A stretch of 64,000 nt of DNA from Phycisphaerae bacterium (GCA_030745875.1 JASLNT010000039.1:1-64000); one strand, 5' to 3'; positions 8,762 through 18,229 are shown, numbered from the stretch's first letter. The notes: generated by a model from the sequence alone, not told the origin. Numbers and translations: made by a program.

Positions 8762-9532
8762 GTGTCGCAGGGTTTGTATGACAGGGCGTTCTTTGATTCG
8801 CAAACGGGCGTCGGGGGTCTCTGTTTCCGGATTGTTTTCACACTTGTCGTCATGATCGGATCTTACGCGCACGCCGATACGGTGAACTACACGCTGGATA
8901 ACGTTATTCTCAGCGACAACAACGCGCAGATGACCGGAAGATTCTCATGGACGTACGATAATATCGACGAATTTGGCGACGGGCGGGGGGCGTTCAGTTA
9001 TTTATACATACCCTTCACATTGCACGACCATACTGACCTGGAGGCCAGCTTCGACGTTGGAAACTCCATCGAAATCACCTTTCCGGGCAACGTTCACGAC
9101 GATGGTGTGGATATAACTCTCTTTCTGGTCGAACCGCTAACGCCTACCGGGTCTGCGTCGGTGGACCTGGTCCGAAGCAAGTTTGAGATCGGCGGGAACG
9201 GGTTTCACGACGGGGTGTTTCTCAGCGGAGTTATCTCGCCAGCCACGTCGGGCGACACCGACGGCGACCATGACGTCGACGATGCGGATTATGGCAACCT
9301 GGTCGCACAGTTCGGCGGGGCCCCGGGCTTCGACGGAGCCGACTTCAATAATGACAACAGGGTCGATCTCCGCGACTTCGCAATCCAGCGCGCCAACTTC
9401 GGTTTTGGCGTTACGTCGGCGCCCGCGTCCGTGACGGTTACAACGGTCCCGGAACCGGTTGCGCTGATACTGACCGCGGGGGGGCTTCCTCTGCTGCTGA
9501 AGCGGCGGCGGTTGCGACTCTGTCGCCAATAG
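8762..9532 (+). CDS. PEP-CTERM surface protein with dockerin-like repeats
   Basis: The start is a GTG preceded by a strong SD (GGAGGGGAGG). The 256-residue protein has a signal segment near residues 20-40 and a beta-rich middle. A dockerin type I pair follows: DTDGDHDVDDADYGNLV and then FNNDNRVDLRDFAIQ, both calcium-loop repeats. The end is VPEPVALILTAGGLPLLLKRRR, a PEP-CTERM sorting signal (motif, hydrophobic helix, basic tail). It is probably exported and anchored or processed at the cell surface by an exosortase system. The partner cohesin, if any, is not in the window. It lies alone between two minus-strand genes. Confidence 0.85.
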   Translation: MSQGLYDRAFFDSQTGVGGLCFRIVFTLVVMIGSYAHADTVNYTLDNVILSDNNAQMTGRFSWTYDNIDEFGDGRGAFSYLYIPFTLHDHTDLEASFDVGNSIEITFPGNVHDDGVDITLFLVEPLTPTGSASVDLVRSKFEIGGNGFHDGVFLSGVISPATSGDTDGDHDVDDADYGNLVAQFGGAPGFDGADFNNDNRVDLRDFAIQRANFGFGVTSAPASVTVTTVPEPVALILTAGGLPLLLKRRRLRLCRQ

Positions 9533-9604
9533 GCGGGCGCGTGAGTCGCTGAGCTGGACGCGCCGTTCTCTGTGTTTCTGTTGTCGAACGCTTCTTTATC
9601 GCGT

Positions 9605-10906
9605 TTACAGGCGCCACGGCTCGCGCATCGCCGTTTCAAGCATGCGGTTGGCCGCCGTATCCTCGGGGAAGGTCTCTTTCTTCGGGTCCCATTTCAGGGC
9701 TTTGCCCAGGTCCATCGCGATATTTCCGATGTGGCTGATCGAACTGCAGCGGTGCCCGACCTCGGCGGGGAAGTACGGGTCCTTCCGCGTCTTGAGGCAG
9801 TCCAGGAAGTTGCGGTGCTCGCCGGCGGTGCAGGTGAACAGGTGCGTCTCTTCAGCGCCGATCTTGCTGGTGAGGATCTTCTTGGAACTGGCTTTCACGG
9901 GCCCGCCGAACCTGTCGTTTCCGACCCAGCCGTCGGAGCCCTCAAACTTCAACCCCGTCCCGCCGCTGTCTACGAACAACTCCACCCCCGAGGCGTAGAC
10001 GTACTTGAGGTGGTAGGTGTGGTACGTGTCGTACAGCCCGCCTTTGTGCTTCTTGCCCGTTCCGGACACGCTGATCGGACCGGTGCGTTCGGTGTTGTTG
10101 GTCCACTGGGCTATGTCGATCTGGTGTGCGCCCCAGTCGGTCAACTGACCTCCGGAGTAGTCCCGCTTCCATCGCCAATGGAAGTGCGCCAGACCGTTGC
10201 GGTAGGGCGCCTTGGGAGCCGGGCCCAGCCACATGTCCCAATCGAAGCCCTTGGGGATCGGTTTGGGTTTCGGGTCGCCTGCGCGTCCGGGTCCTGCGGG
10301 CAACTGCACGCGGATTCGCTGCAGCTTGCCGATCCGACCGTTGCGCACCAGCTCCGACATACGGTGGTAACAGCCCATCGACCGGTCCTCGGTCGACGTC
10401 TGGAAGACCGCCTTGTACCGCTTGACCGCGTCAGCCAGGATCCGACCCTGCGGGATGCTGTAGGTGGGCTTCTCGCAGATGACGTCCTTTCCGGCCTTGA
10501 TCGCCGTCACGCTCATCAGCACGTGCCAGTGGTCCGGCGTAGAGATCATGACCGCGTCCACGTCCTTGCGCGCGATCACTTCGCGCCAGTCAGCGGTGGC
10601 GGGGCACTTGTAGTCGGCTCCGAACTTGCCCTTGACGTGTTTCATCGCCTTGGACAACTGTCGCGGGTCTACGTCGCACAGCGCAACGGGCTGGGCGTCG
10701 GACTGGTTCAGGAACATCCGGAGGTTTCGCCCGATCCCATGGCCGCCGACGCCGATAAAGCCCATCGCCACACGATCGCTGGCTGGCGGGACGGCGCCCT
10801 TGCCCAGCGCCGTCGACGTTATCACGTACGGAACCGCCGCCGTCGCTGCGGCTGTGAGGGAGGCGTTTTTTAGCAGGCTGCGTCGCGTCAGTTCACTTCT
10901 GGCCAT
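9605..10906 (-). CDS. Tat-exported Gfo/Idh/MocA family oxidoreductase
   Basis: I chose the start at 10906 (MARSELTRRSLLK) because it gives a twin-arginine signal and follows GGAGAT; the ORF-track start lies 24 codons upstream. The 433-residue protein has the Rossmann motif GFIGVGGHGIGRN, then STPDHWH and CEKPTYS, the catalytic Lys region of the family. The C-terminal alpha/beta domain contains WRWKRDYSGGQLTDWGAHQ. Family members use NAD(P) to oxidise or epimerise sugars; exported forms are common in Planctomycetota polysaccharide loci. It is divergent from sulfatase 4 across a 229-nt gap, so the two may share regulation. Substrate unknown. Confidence 0.92.
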   Translation of the reverse strand: MARSELTRRSLLKNASLTAAATAAVPYVITSTALGKGAVPPASDRVAMGFIGVGGHGIGRNLRMFLNQSDAQPVALCDVDPRQLSKAMKHVKGKFGADYKCPATADWREVIARKDVDAVMISTPDHWHVLMSVTAIKAGKDVICEKPTYSIPQGRILADAVKRYKAVFQTSTEDRSMGCYHRMSELVRNGRIGKLQRIRVQLPAGPGRAGDPKPKPIPKGFDWDMWLGPAPKAPYRNGLAHFHWRWKRDYSGGQLTDWGAHQIDIAQWTNNTERTGPISVSGTGKKHKGGLYDTYHTYHLKYVYASGVELFVDSGGTGLKFEGSDGWVGNDRFGGPVKASSKKILTSKIGAEETHLFTCTAGEHRNFLDCLKTRKDPYFPAEVGHRCSSISHIGNIAMDLGKALKWDPKKETFPEDTAANRMLETAMREPWRL

Positions 10907-11135
10907 GAGAAGATCTCCATGTTCCGGGTTGTCGGATCGGCGAGTGTGAGAGAATTCTATCACGGTGAGCCTCCGCATGAAAAGATTCCTCGACGGAAAT
11001 CTTCCCGCGCACCATCGTTCGTCACCGTCTCAGGAGGGCGCCGCGGTCGCCTCTCCTTGCGGCCGGGCGACATCAATGGTAGGCTCTGGGCTCCGCCGCC
11101 GCCGCGAACCGTAGTATTAGAGAAGGGAACAACTC

Positions 11136-12650
11136 ATGACATCATCGAAAGATACATTCGGCGTTCCGTGCAATCGTAGAGGTTTTCTCCGCTCGCTCGG
11201 CGTCGGGGCGGCCGCCCTGGCGGTGTCTCGATTGGGCCTGGCGGCCCGACCGGCCAGACGCAACATTATCCTCGTGCTCAGCGACGACCATCGCTACGAC
11301 TTCATGGGGTTCATGCCCGGGGCTCCCGAATTCCTCGAAACCCCCAACATGGACCGGATCGCAAAACAGGGCGCACACATCGCCAACGCTTTCGTCAGCA
11401 CCTCCCTGTGCTCGCCAAGCCGGGCCTCGATCCTCACCGGACAATACATGCACCGCCATCGCGTGGTCGACAACCAGCGACCCGTGCCCAAGGGAACCGT
11501 GTTCTTCCCGACGTACCTGCAAAAAGCCGGATACGAAACCGCATTCGTGGGCAAGTGGCATATGGGGCACGATCACGACCAGCCCCGACCCGGATTCGAT
11601 CACTGGGTCAGCTTCAAGGGGCAGGGCGCCTATTTCGATCCAACGCTCAACATCAACGGAAAGCGAAAATCCTTCAAGGGATACACCACCGATATCCTGA
11701 CCGACCAGGCGCTGAAGTGGCTGGAGGGGCGCAAGGACGACGACAAACCGTTCTACATGGCCCTGTCATTCAAAGCAGTCCACTACCCGTTCCAGCCGGC
11801 CAAACGACACGCCGGGCGATACGCCAAAGCCAAAGTCAAACGCCCCGAGACCATGGGCAACACTCAGCGGAACTACCAGACTCAGCCTCAGTGGGTCCGC
11901 GACCGTCGCTACAGCATTCACGGAATCGACCACATGGAGACCGGCCAGTTCGACAACGATCCGGTCCCGTCGTTCGACGCTCTCTACAAGCAGTATTGCG
12001 AGACAGTCCACGGTTTGGACGAGAACCTCGGGCGTCTCATCAAGCGCCTCGACGACACCGGTCTGAGCAAATCGACGCTCGTGTTGTACATGGGCGATAA
12101 CGGTTTTGAACTGGGCGAGCACGGTTTCTACGATAAGCGCGACGCGTACGAAGAATCGATCCGCGTGCCCATGCTCGCCTACGCACCGGGCCTGATCAAA
12201 CCGGGCTCCGCGGTGACGCCCATGGTGCAGAACATCGACATCGCACCGACGCTGATGGAAGCAGCGGGCGTTCCGGTCCCGAAATCGGCCAAGATGGACG
12301 GGCGATCGTTCCTGCCGCTGCTTCAGGGGCGCAAAACGCCCTGGCGCGACCATATCCTGTACGAGTATCATTGGGAATGGAACTTCCCAGCCACTCCCAC
12401 GCTCTTTGCGATCCGAACCGATCGCTACAAATACATTTTTCACTACGGACTATGGGACCGCGACGCTTTTTACGACCTGAAGACCGATCCGATCGAGCGG
12501 CACAATTTGATCGACACGCCGGCCTATCGCGAGAGGATCGCAGCGCTGAAAAAGCAGTTGTTCGACGAACTGGAGGCCTCGGGCGGTCTGCAGATTCCAG
12601 TCCGCCGCCCCGCAGGCGTCCGCCTTGGCCAGCGGAAGCTCAAGCGGTGA
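11136..12650 (+). CDS. Sulfatase 4 (formylglycine type), exported
   Basis: A 504-residue sulfatase. The N-terminus contains NRRGFLRSLGVGAAALAV, a twin-arginine-like export signal. Metal ligands are in LSDDHRYD, the formylglycine motif is CSPSR with Cys92, then GKWHMG, VHYPFQ and YMGDNGF. The long insert around residues 225-270 and the motif set differ from sulfatases 1-3, so this is another subgroup; it resembles N-acetylglucosamine-6-sulfatase-like enzymes, but I cannot assign the substrate. An AAGGGAA precedes the start. It is a single gene facing away from the Gfo/Idh/MocA gene. Confidence 0.93.
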   Translation: MTSSKDTFGVPCNRRGFLRSLGVGAAALAVSRLGLAARPARRNIILVLSDDHRYDFMGFMPGAPEFLETPNMDRIAKQGAHIANAFVSTSLCSPSRASILTGQYMHRHRVVDNQRPVPKGTVFFPTYLQKAGYETAFVGKWHMGHDHDQPRPGFDHWVSFKGQGAYFDPTLNINGKRKSFKGYTTDILTDQALKWLEGRKDDDKPFYMALSFKAVHYPFQPAKRHAGRYAKAKVKRPETMGNTQRNYQTQPQWVRDRRYSIHGIDHMETGQFDNDPVPSFDALYKQYCETVHGLDENLGRLIKRLDDTGLSKSTLVLYMGDNGFELGEHGFYDKRDAYEESIRVPMLAYAPGLIKPGSAVTPMVQNIDIAPTLMEAAGVPVPKSAKMDGRSFLPLLQGRKTPWRDHILYEYHWEWNFPATPTLFAIRTDRYKYIFHYGLWDRDAFYDLKTDPIERHNLIDTPAYRERIAALKKQLFDELEASGGLQIPVRRPAGVRLGQRKLKR

Positions 12651-12799
12651 ACAAACACGATCAACAGTCGATGGTACTACTCATACCGGCTCGTTTTCCC
12701 GCCGATAAACACCTATAGGCCGAATCGCCCCATAGTGTGGAAGCCCCGTTGCGCCACCGGCGGGATGTTCGGGCGGAAACAAGCGGAGGAAAACGACCT

Positions 12800-13288
12800 G
12801 TGAACTCAAAGAAGACAGTATTTCCGATAGTTAAGGTTCTGACGGTAGTGGTCATTCTGGCGGTCGTGGGGGCTTGTGTAATCCCCCAGTTCCGCTGCAT
12901 CTGCGACATGGGCAATGCGAGGATGTTGAATCTGGTGTCGAACCTGCAGACAATTCGATCACAGTTGGAGCTGTACAGGGAGCATCACAACGGAACCTAT
13001 CCCGTCGACATCGTCCAGGCGCTGACCAGGAAAACCGATATCGACGGGACGATCAACCCCTCGGGCTATTACGGTCCGTATTTGCGTCAGTTCCCGGGCA
13101 ATCCGCTGGTTGTCGACCCCGTCGCCGCCGTAAAGACCACCGGCGCGCCCGGGGAGGGATGGAATTACGACCCCGCTACAGGTGTCTTTCTAGCCAATGA
13201 GGATACACACGTTTGCTACAAGCGTATCCAACCGGTGGACAGGGAGTTGTTATTTGAGGCTCCCCCGAATACCGCCAAGCAGCAGTAG
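12800..13288 (+). CDS. Degenerate pseudopilin / type II secretion G-like protein
   Basis: I chose the GTG at 12800, which follows CGGAGGA by 9 nt; the ORF-track start is upstream without support. The protein (162 residues) has the architecture of a GspG-type pseudopilin: a short basic head, one hydrophobic helix ending in VIPQFR, an amphipathic segment, then a globular part with the GspG-like YYGPYLRQFPGNPL and GWNYDPATGVF. The cleavage region is unusual: KKTVF-PIVK has Val instead of the conserved Gly before the cut and Lys in place of the conserved Glu at position 5. Normal prepilin peptidase processing is therefore doubtful. No secretion genes are adjacent. Confidence 0.8.
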   Translation: MNSKKTVFPIVKVLTVVVILAVVGACVIPQFRCICDMGNARMLNLVSNLQTIRSQLELYREHHNGTYPVDIVQALTRKTDIDGTINPSGYYGPYLRQFPGNPLVVDPVAAVKTTGAPGEGWNYDPATGVFLANEDTHVCYKRIQPVDRELLFEAPPNTAKQQ

Positions 13289-13303
13289 CCCACCCGTCGC
13301 CTG

Positions 13304-13966
13304 CTACGATCCGCTTGGGGCGGATGCGATTCCTTCTTCCCGCCAACACCTGTACACCCCGTCGCTGACCGCTCCAACCACAGCTCCCAGGCAGCCTCCG
13401 CACACCACAAACGAGAGCGTCCCGATCAGGAAAATCCAGGTCTCCTCTTCGCCGACAACCCGTCCGCCCAGCGCCACGCGCATTAAGTACCCTCCGATCA
13501 GCAACATCACCGCCATCCCGATAGACGCACCGACGCGCGACCATTGGCGGTATCTGCGAACGCACATCGCCAGCACCGCCCCGGCGACAACGCCCAAAAC
13601 GATCCCCATGAACCAGATCAGCCCCTCGTGGGTTGGCTGGTTTGACTGCATTACCGGTCTGGTCAAAGAGAGCAGCACCAGCGACCCGCAGGCGCCCAGG
13701 CTTAGTGTGAACGGATAGGAGAAATTCCGCCCGATTCTTGCTCCGCTCAGAAGCCCGCACAATCCCACGAGGCTGGCGCCTAAGGCTCCGACGGTCACCC
13801 CGCATATTATTCCCTGCTTCAGCGCTGCTCGCAAGACCACCCGCCTGAGGATGTCGTCCATAACCGCACAGCCTGCGCAAAACGCAACGAGCAGGGCAAT
13901 TACCCACGCGTAAAAAACAATGCGCGGAGATGTTCGTATGGCGTCTCGATCGCTTTCCGTGTTCAT
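13304..13966 (-). CDS. Hypothetical polytopic membrane protein
   Basis: I set the start at 13966 (MNTESD), preceded by GGGAGG; the ORF-track form adds 36 unlikely residues. The 220-residue protein has about six hydrophobic segments rich in glycine and alanine (for example IALLVAFCAGCAVM and MAVMLLIGGYLM) and short basic loops. I recognise no family. It converges on the pseudopilin gene with a 15-nt gap. Its size, composition and lack of motifs allow only the statement that it is an integral membrane protein. Confidence 0.7.
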   Translation of the reverse strand: MNTESDRDAIRTSPRIVFYAWVIALLVAFCAGCAVMDDILRRVVLRAALKQGIICGVTVGALGASLVGLCGLLSGARIGRNFSYPFTLSLGACGSLVLLSLTRPVMQSNQPTHEGLIWFMGIVLGVVAGAVLAMCVRRYRQWSRVGASIGMAVMLLIGGYLMRVALGGRVVGEEETWIFLIGTLSFVVCGGCLGAVVGAVSDGVYRCWREEGIASAPSGS

Positions 13967-14143
13967 GTTCGCCGCCTCCCGGATCTTCCATCCTCCATAT
14001 ATTTCGACACAAACGCCCCGACCCTTAAACGCTATAACATATCGCGGGCGCCGGTTTCGCCTCCCCCCGTTCATTTGGAGATTGGATAACTGTCGGCGGA
14101 TGGAAAGCGGTCGCCGTCGTTCACGTAATCGTCGGGCCAGCCC

Positions 14144-14551
14144 CTACGTCAAACCGTTGTCGTTGAAGCATTGGCTGTACTTGGTGTCCAGCCCCTTGAT
14201 GTGCTCGTTCAGCCAATCCCTCAGGAACGTTGCAAGCTCCATGTTCAGGACGGCGACGCCCTGGCGAGCTCTGGAGGCGATGTCCGTGACCCTGGTGACC
14301 AGGTCGGCGTGCGCCTTTTTGTGGGCTTCGGCGTGCTCGTAACCGAACTGGTCGAAGTACGCCTCTTCATTGCTGAAATGGGTGGCGGCGTATTGAGCGA
14401 GTCCCTCCAGCAGTTCGGCCAGCGCTTCGGTTCTTTCCTGTCTGCTCAACGCCTCATAGTATCCGTCTATCATCGCGAACAGCGCCTTGTGCTGGTCGTC
14501 AATCTCTGTCACGTTTACGCTGTACTCGTCGGTCCATTCGGCAAATGCCAT
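14144..14551 (-). CDS. Bacteriohemerythrin
   Basis: A 135-residue single-domain hemerythrin, the normal size. The di-iron ligands are all visible: His21 (DDQH), His58 and Glu62 (HFSNEE), His77 and His81 (HAEAHKKAH), His117 (WLNEHI) and Asp122. The protein binds O2 reversibly; in bacteria it serves in oxygen storage, delivery or sensing, often in microaerophiles or anaerobes. There is no attached signalling domain. It stands alone, between a membrane protein and a divergently transcribed glyoxalase-fold gene. Confidence 0.95.
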   Translation of the reverse strand: MAFAEWTDEYSVNVTEIDDQHKALFAMIDGYYEALSRQERTEALAELLEGLAQYAATHFSNEEAYFDQFGYEHAEAHKKAHADLVTRVTDIASRARQGVAVLNMELATFLRDWLNEHIKGLDTKYSQCFNDNGLT

Positions 14552-14825
14552 TGTGCGCTCCTTCGGATGCTATCCGTATGCTCTGTGCCCGTTGGTTTGG
14601 GGATGTATCGGACGATCCGACCTTCCCGGTTGTTAGCATTATAGGCGTCCCGCCGACCGCTATTACGCGCGTTCGGTAAAAAAGCGGTGATTCCGCCGGC
14701 GCTGCTCGGCGGCGTTTCAAATTTCTGCTTACGACTTTTCACCGCACACTGGATATTATATCGTGCTGTGGCGAGCCCGGCTGCGAGGCGGTTGGGCGAT
14801 TTGGCGGATCTACAGGAGAATGGAA

Positions 14826-15245
14826 ATGGCGATTCTTGAAGCTAACTTTAACGGCGTTCAGCATATCGGCGTTCCGGTGACTGACCTGGAGCGTTCCAAG
14901 GCGTTTTACTCCAGGCTTGGGTTCGAGCAGGTTATGCTCAAGTCGTTCGAATACAATGGCGATACGGGCTGGTGCTGCATGATGAAACGCGGGTCGGTGG
15001 TGATGGAAATGTACCAGATGCCGCCCTCTGAACTTGAGGCGATCCGCAATCGCGACAACGGACACATCGATCACGTCAGCTTCGACGTTAACGATATCAA
15101 TCGGGCGTTCAGCGAACTGAAAGACGCCGGATTCACCATCGACGAGGATGCGCCCTTCCATCTGGACTTCTGGGACAACGGATGCGCCTGCTTCAACGTG
15201 ATCGGGCCCGACGGTGAAAGGCTCGAGTTCAGCCAGATACTCTGA
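14826..15245 (+). CDS. VOC-family (glyoxalase/bleomycin-resistance fold) protein
   Basis: The start is placed at ATG 14826 because GGAGA lies 6 nt upstream; the ATG at 14820 touches the SD. The 139-residue product has two beta-alpha-beta-beta-beta modules. The putative metal ligands fall at expected places: QHIGV (His), VVMEMYQ (Glu), HIDHVSF (His) and ERLEFSQ (Glu). It resembles lactoylglutathione lyase-like and dioxygenase-like VOC proteins. The exact substrate cannot be determined. It is cytoplasmic, with no signal peptide, and is not clearly in an operon. Confidence 0.85.
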   Translation: MAILEANFNGVQHIGVPVTDLERSKAFYSRLGFEQVMLKSFEYNGDTGWCCMMKRGSVVMEMYQMPPSELEAIRNRDNGHIDHVSFDVNDINRAFSELKDAGFTIDEDAPFHLDFWDNGCACFNVIGPDGERLEFSQIL

Positions 15246-15446
15246 TTCGGCGAATGATGAATGATGAAACAGCGGGCGTAATTCCGATGAGACAATATGC
15301 CCTTGCCCCCCGCGGTCGAACGAGACCCGATAATTGAGTATTGCGTCTCCCGGATTCCGATCTGATAATGACAGTGGTGAAATGAGGCGGGGCGTAGCTC
15401 GCTTCCCGCTGAACGGTTGCGTGAACGTAGTCTCGAAGGAGATGTT

Positions 15447-16907
15447 ATGCGACGACAGATGAGCGTTTTGGGAGCCCTCTTCATCTGCCTGCTTGGCTGC
15501 GTCGCCGGCGGGTGTGCGCCCCTTACCCCGCCCTTCGACGCAGGCAAGGCGGAGGTCCAGTTGCCGCTGTCGGCGATCGTCCAGCCGGCCGTGTGGGAAT
15601 CGGGCGCCGTGACCGCCGCCTCCCGACAGGGCATGCAAGGTTACTACGCCCCTCAGCCCGAGCAATTGCTGGAGAATCTCGCCAGGCAGCGCGGGACATT
15701 CGCCGTAGTGTCCACCAGCCCCGTGCCCAAAGATCGCCCCAGGCCCGTCTACGTTCGCGCCCGCGTCAAGGCGATGCGCGCCGAGTGGGATATGGGCGAC
15801 AGCCTCGTCGGAGCATTCACGTTTACAGGATGGGTCGGGTATCAATACAGGTTCTACACCGACATCTCAGTTGACGTGGAGGTCTCGGCCAGCAGTGGTG
15901 AAATAGTCTATAAAGCAAGCCACGCCTCGGGGCAAGTCACCCATAAATCCAACTTGTACCAGACAATGGAGGCTACGAAAGTCTTTGTGACCCACGAGTT
16001 CTCCAAGGCCTTCAAGCAATGCCTTCAGAAGATAGAGGCCGACAGCGAAACACTACTGGCGTCACTGGATCAATCCGGCGGGCCCGCGCCGCCGGTCTAT
16101 CGTCCGCCCGCGCGCAAGCCTGTTGGTCCGGTGGCGCAGCGTTGGGCGGTCGTTATCGGCATCAGCGAGTACGCTCACAAGAATAAGAATCTCACGAACC
16201 TGAAGTACGCCCACAGGGACGCCGAGAAGCTCTCTGAGTTCCTGAAATCCAAAGCGGGGGGGAGCTTTCCGGCCTCGAATGTCAAACTCCTGACCAACAG
16301 GCAGGCCACGACCAAGGGAATCCGCGACGGGCTGTTCACCTTCTTGAAGAGGACCGTCAAGGAGGATCTTGTTGTCATTTTCTTCTCCGGTCACGGGACA
16401 CCGGACCCCGACAAGCCCTCCAACCTGTATCTCGTTGCTCACGACAGCGACCCGAACAATATCTCCGCCACGGGTATTCCCATGTGGGACATTGAGACCG
16501 CCCTGAAGAGGACCATCGCCGCCGAGCGCACAATCGTGCTGGCCGACACCTGCCATTCAGCCGGTGTCACCGAGGGTGTCAAGGGCGTGAAGATCGGCGA
16601 GCAGTTCAACAAGTATTTTGCGGCATTGGCTAGAGCCAGGCCCGGACGCGTGATTTTCACCAGTTGCGAGGGATACGAAGTCAGCCGCGAATCCAAGAAA
16701 TGGGGCGGAGGGCACGGTGTGTTCACCTGGGCGCTGCTGGAAGCCCTTAAAGGCAAGGCCGACAAGGACAAGAGCGGTATCGTCACGCTGGGCGAGGTCC
16801 TGGACTACGTGGACATGACCGTGCGTCGCGAGACAGCCAACGAGCAGCATCCCACCAAGACGGGCGTCCAGTTCGACAGGAATCTCCCCATGGGAGTTGT
16901 GAAATGA
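15447..16907 (+). CDS. Caspase-like (peptidase C14) lipoprotein
   Basis: The start at 15447 follows AAGGAGA by 3-4 nt and gives a lipoprotein signal (CVAGGC, acylated Cys23); the ORF-track TTG start is upstream. The first roughly 220 residues are a beta-rich region that looks like lipoproteins with an LPS-assembly-type fold (about residues 100-200). The caspase domain begins at RWAVVIGISEY and has the catalytic dyad His316 (FFSGHG) and Cys369 (ADTCHSAG). Total length is 486 residues. It is a putative cysteine protease held at a membrane facing the periplasm. Its stop overlaps the next start (ATGA), so it is made together with the CsgG-like/DUF4384 protein. Targets are unknown. Confidence 0.9.
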   Translation: MRRQMSVLGALFICLLGCVAGGCAPLTPPFDAGKAEVQLPLSAIVQPAVWESGAVTAASRQGMQGYYAPQPEQLLENLARQRGTFAVVSTSPVPKDRPRPVYVRARVKAMRAEWDMGDSLVGAFTFTGWVGYQYRFYTDISVDVEVSASSGEIVYKASHASGQVTHKSNLYQTMEATKVFVTHEFSKAFKQCLQKIEADSETLLASLDQSGGPAPPVYRPPARKPVGPVAQRWAVVIGISEYAHKNKNLTNLKYAHRDAEKLSEFLKSKAGGSFPASNVKLLTNRQATTKGIRDGLFTFLKRTVKEDLVVIFFSGHGTPDPDKPSNLYLVAHDSDPNNISATGIPMWDIETALKRTIAAERTIVLADTCHSAGVTEGVKGVKIGEQFNKYFAALARARPGRVIFTSCEGYEVSRESKKWGGGHGVFTWALLEALKGKADKDKSGIVTLGEVLDYVDMTVRRETANEQHPTKTGVQFDRNLPMGVVK

Positions 16908-18133
16908 CGCGGGTGGGATTTCTCATCGCCGGCGCGATGCTGCTTCTGGCCGGTTGCACGGATCCGGCGCTGAAACCTGCGCCTCCGATCCCCAAACCCG
17001 CCACCAGGCCCGCTGTTGCGGCGACAACGAGACCCGCCAAGCCCCGCAAGCCCGCGCTGACAGAGCGTCTTGACAAGGCCTGGGCCAGGCTCGCCGAAGA
17101 GTTGGGCAAGGGAGTCGCGGGTAATAAGCGCGTGGCGGTTCTTCCGTTCGCCGATTCCGACGGCGGGGTGACGCGGTTGGGCGGATTGGCTGGGGAAGGC
17201 CTGGAGCGTTGTCTGCTGAAAGCAGGCTCCAGACTTGTCGATCGGGCTCACGTGAACAAGCTGTTGAACGAGATTGACTTCCAGGGGGCGGTCAAGGGCG
17301 ACGCGAAGGCTCTCGGGCGGGCGGGGGAAGTCTCCGGGGCGGATGTCCTGATCTTCGGCAAGACCGTGGACGCCGGGCGGGAGGTGCTCCTGTCGGCCCG
17401 CGTGCTGGACGTGACGGGCAAGGTCGGGACGGTGCTGGCTGCTACGAGCAACGTATCGTTGCCCCGAGCGGATCTCGGTCAACTAATGTGGTATGTCCGG
17501 CGCCCCGCAGCCGAGGGCTCCGGAGGTCAGCTTCCCCCGCTGGCGCTGAGATACGAACTTTTTTCACCGAGTTCCGGACGAGAGGTCCGCCTGGCCGACG
17601 GATCGACAGTTCGCAGCGGGCAGAAATTCAAGATCCGCCTCCAGGCAAACAGCGATTGCTTCGTGTATGTGCTCCTCTACGACAGCGCAGGCGACGCCGG
17701 CGTGCTGTTTCCTCACCGCAAGATCCGGATCGGAAACAAAGTTCGAGGCGCTGTGAGTTACGAAGTGCCCGAAGCCGCCAAGTGGTATTGGTTCGACGAC
17801 AAACCCGGAACCGAGACGTTCTATCTCGTCGCAAGCTACACGCCGATGCGGAGCCTTGATGCGATCGTGGCGAAAATGGAGCAAGTCGGCGGGCGGAGGG
17901 CGCCGCTGGCCCGTTCCGCTCGCAAGGAGATCGACGAGGTTATCGTAAAGGGGATGTCGTCGACAGGTTCAAAGGGTTATCGGCCCAAAGGATACAATAT
18001 CGCAGATCGCGGTGTGGGCGGAGTAGTTGATGTCGGTTTGGGCGGTCCGGCGCGGACGGGCGCAGGCGCTATCGACAACGTAGTCACCGGCCACGCCACT
18101 GTTGTAAAGAAGATCACGCTCCTGCATCGCTGA
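16904..18133 (+). CDS. Lipoprotein with CsgG/FlgO-like and DUF4384 domains
   Basis: A 409-residue lipoprotein (lipobox LLAGC, Cys18) with a proline/threonine-rich linker. Residues about 70-190 resemble the CsgG/FlgO-type fold (KRVAVLPFADSDGG, then SGADVLIFGKTVD). Residues about 210-310 match DUF4384 (RSGQKFKIRLQANSDCFVYVLLYDSAG and VLFPHRKI). DUF4384 commonly accompanies caspase-like proteases, and here it is translationally coupled to one by a 4-nt overlap. The tail is glycine-rich. The pair probably forms a functional unit at the outer membrane or periplasm; whether the second protein forms a pore, binds ligand or inhibits the protease is not known. Confidence 0.85.
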   Translation: MTRVGFLIAGAMLLLAGCTDPALKPAPPIPKPATRPAVAATTRPAKPRKPALTERLDKAWARLAEELGKGVAGNKRVAVLPFADSDGGVTRLGGLAGEGLERCLLKAGSRLVDRAHVNKLLNEIDFQGAVKGDAKALGRAGEVSGADVLIFGKTVDAGREVLLSARVLDVTGKVGTVLAATSNVSLPRADLGQLMWYVRRPAAEGSGGQLPPLALRYELFSPSSGREVRLADGSTVRSGQKFKIRLQANSDCFVYVLLYDSAGDAGVLFPHRKIRIGNKVRGAVSYEVPEAAKWYWFDDKPGTETFYLVASYTPMRSLDAIVAKMEQVGGRRAPLARSARKEIDEVIVKGMSSTGSKGYRPKGYNIADRGVGGVVDVGLGGPARTGAGAIDNVVTGHATVVKKITLLHR

Positions 18134-18229
18134 CGGGGCGGAGCTTTTCTCTGCGTCTTCTTTGCCTGGGTAAATCTCCTGGTGATCTTCGCTCGGGCCG
18201 TTGAGGTTTCACGGACTCTGAAATGCGGT

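Noticed and set aside
9572-10873. 433-residue plus-strand ORF over the Gfo/Idh/MocA gene
   Set aside because: It is antisense to a clear oxidoreductase with all family motifs; the long open frame is a GC-rich shadow.
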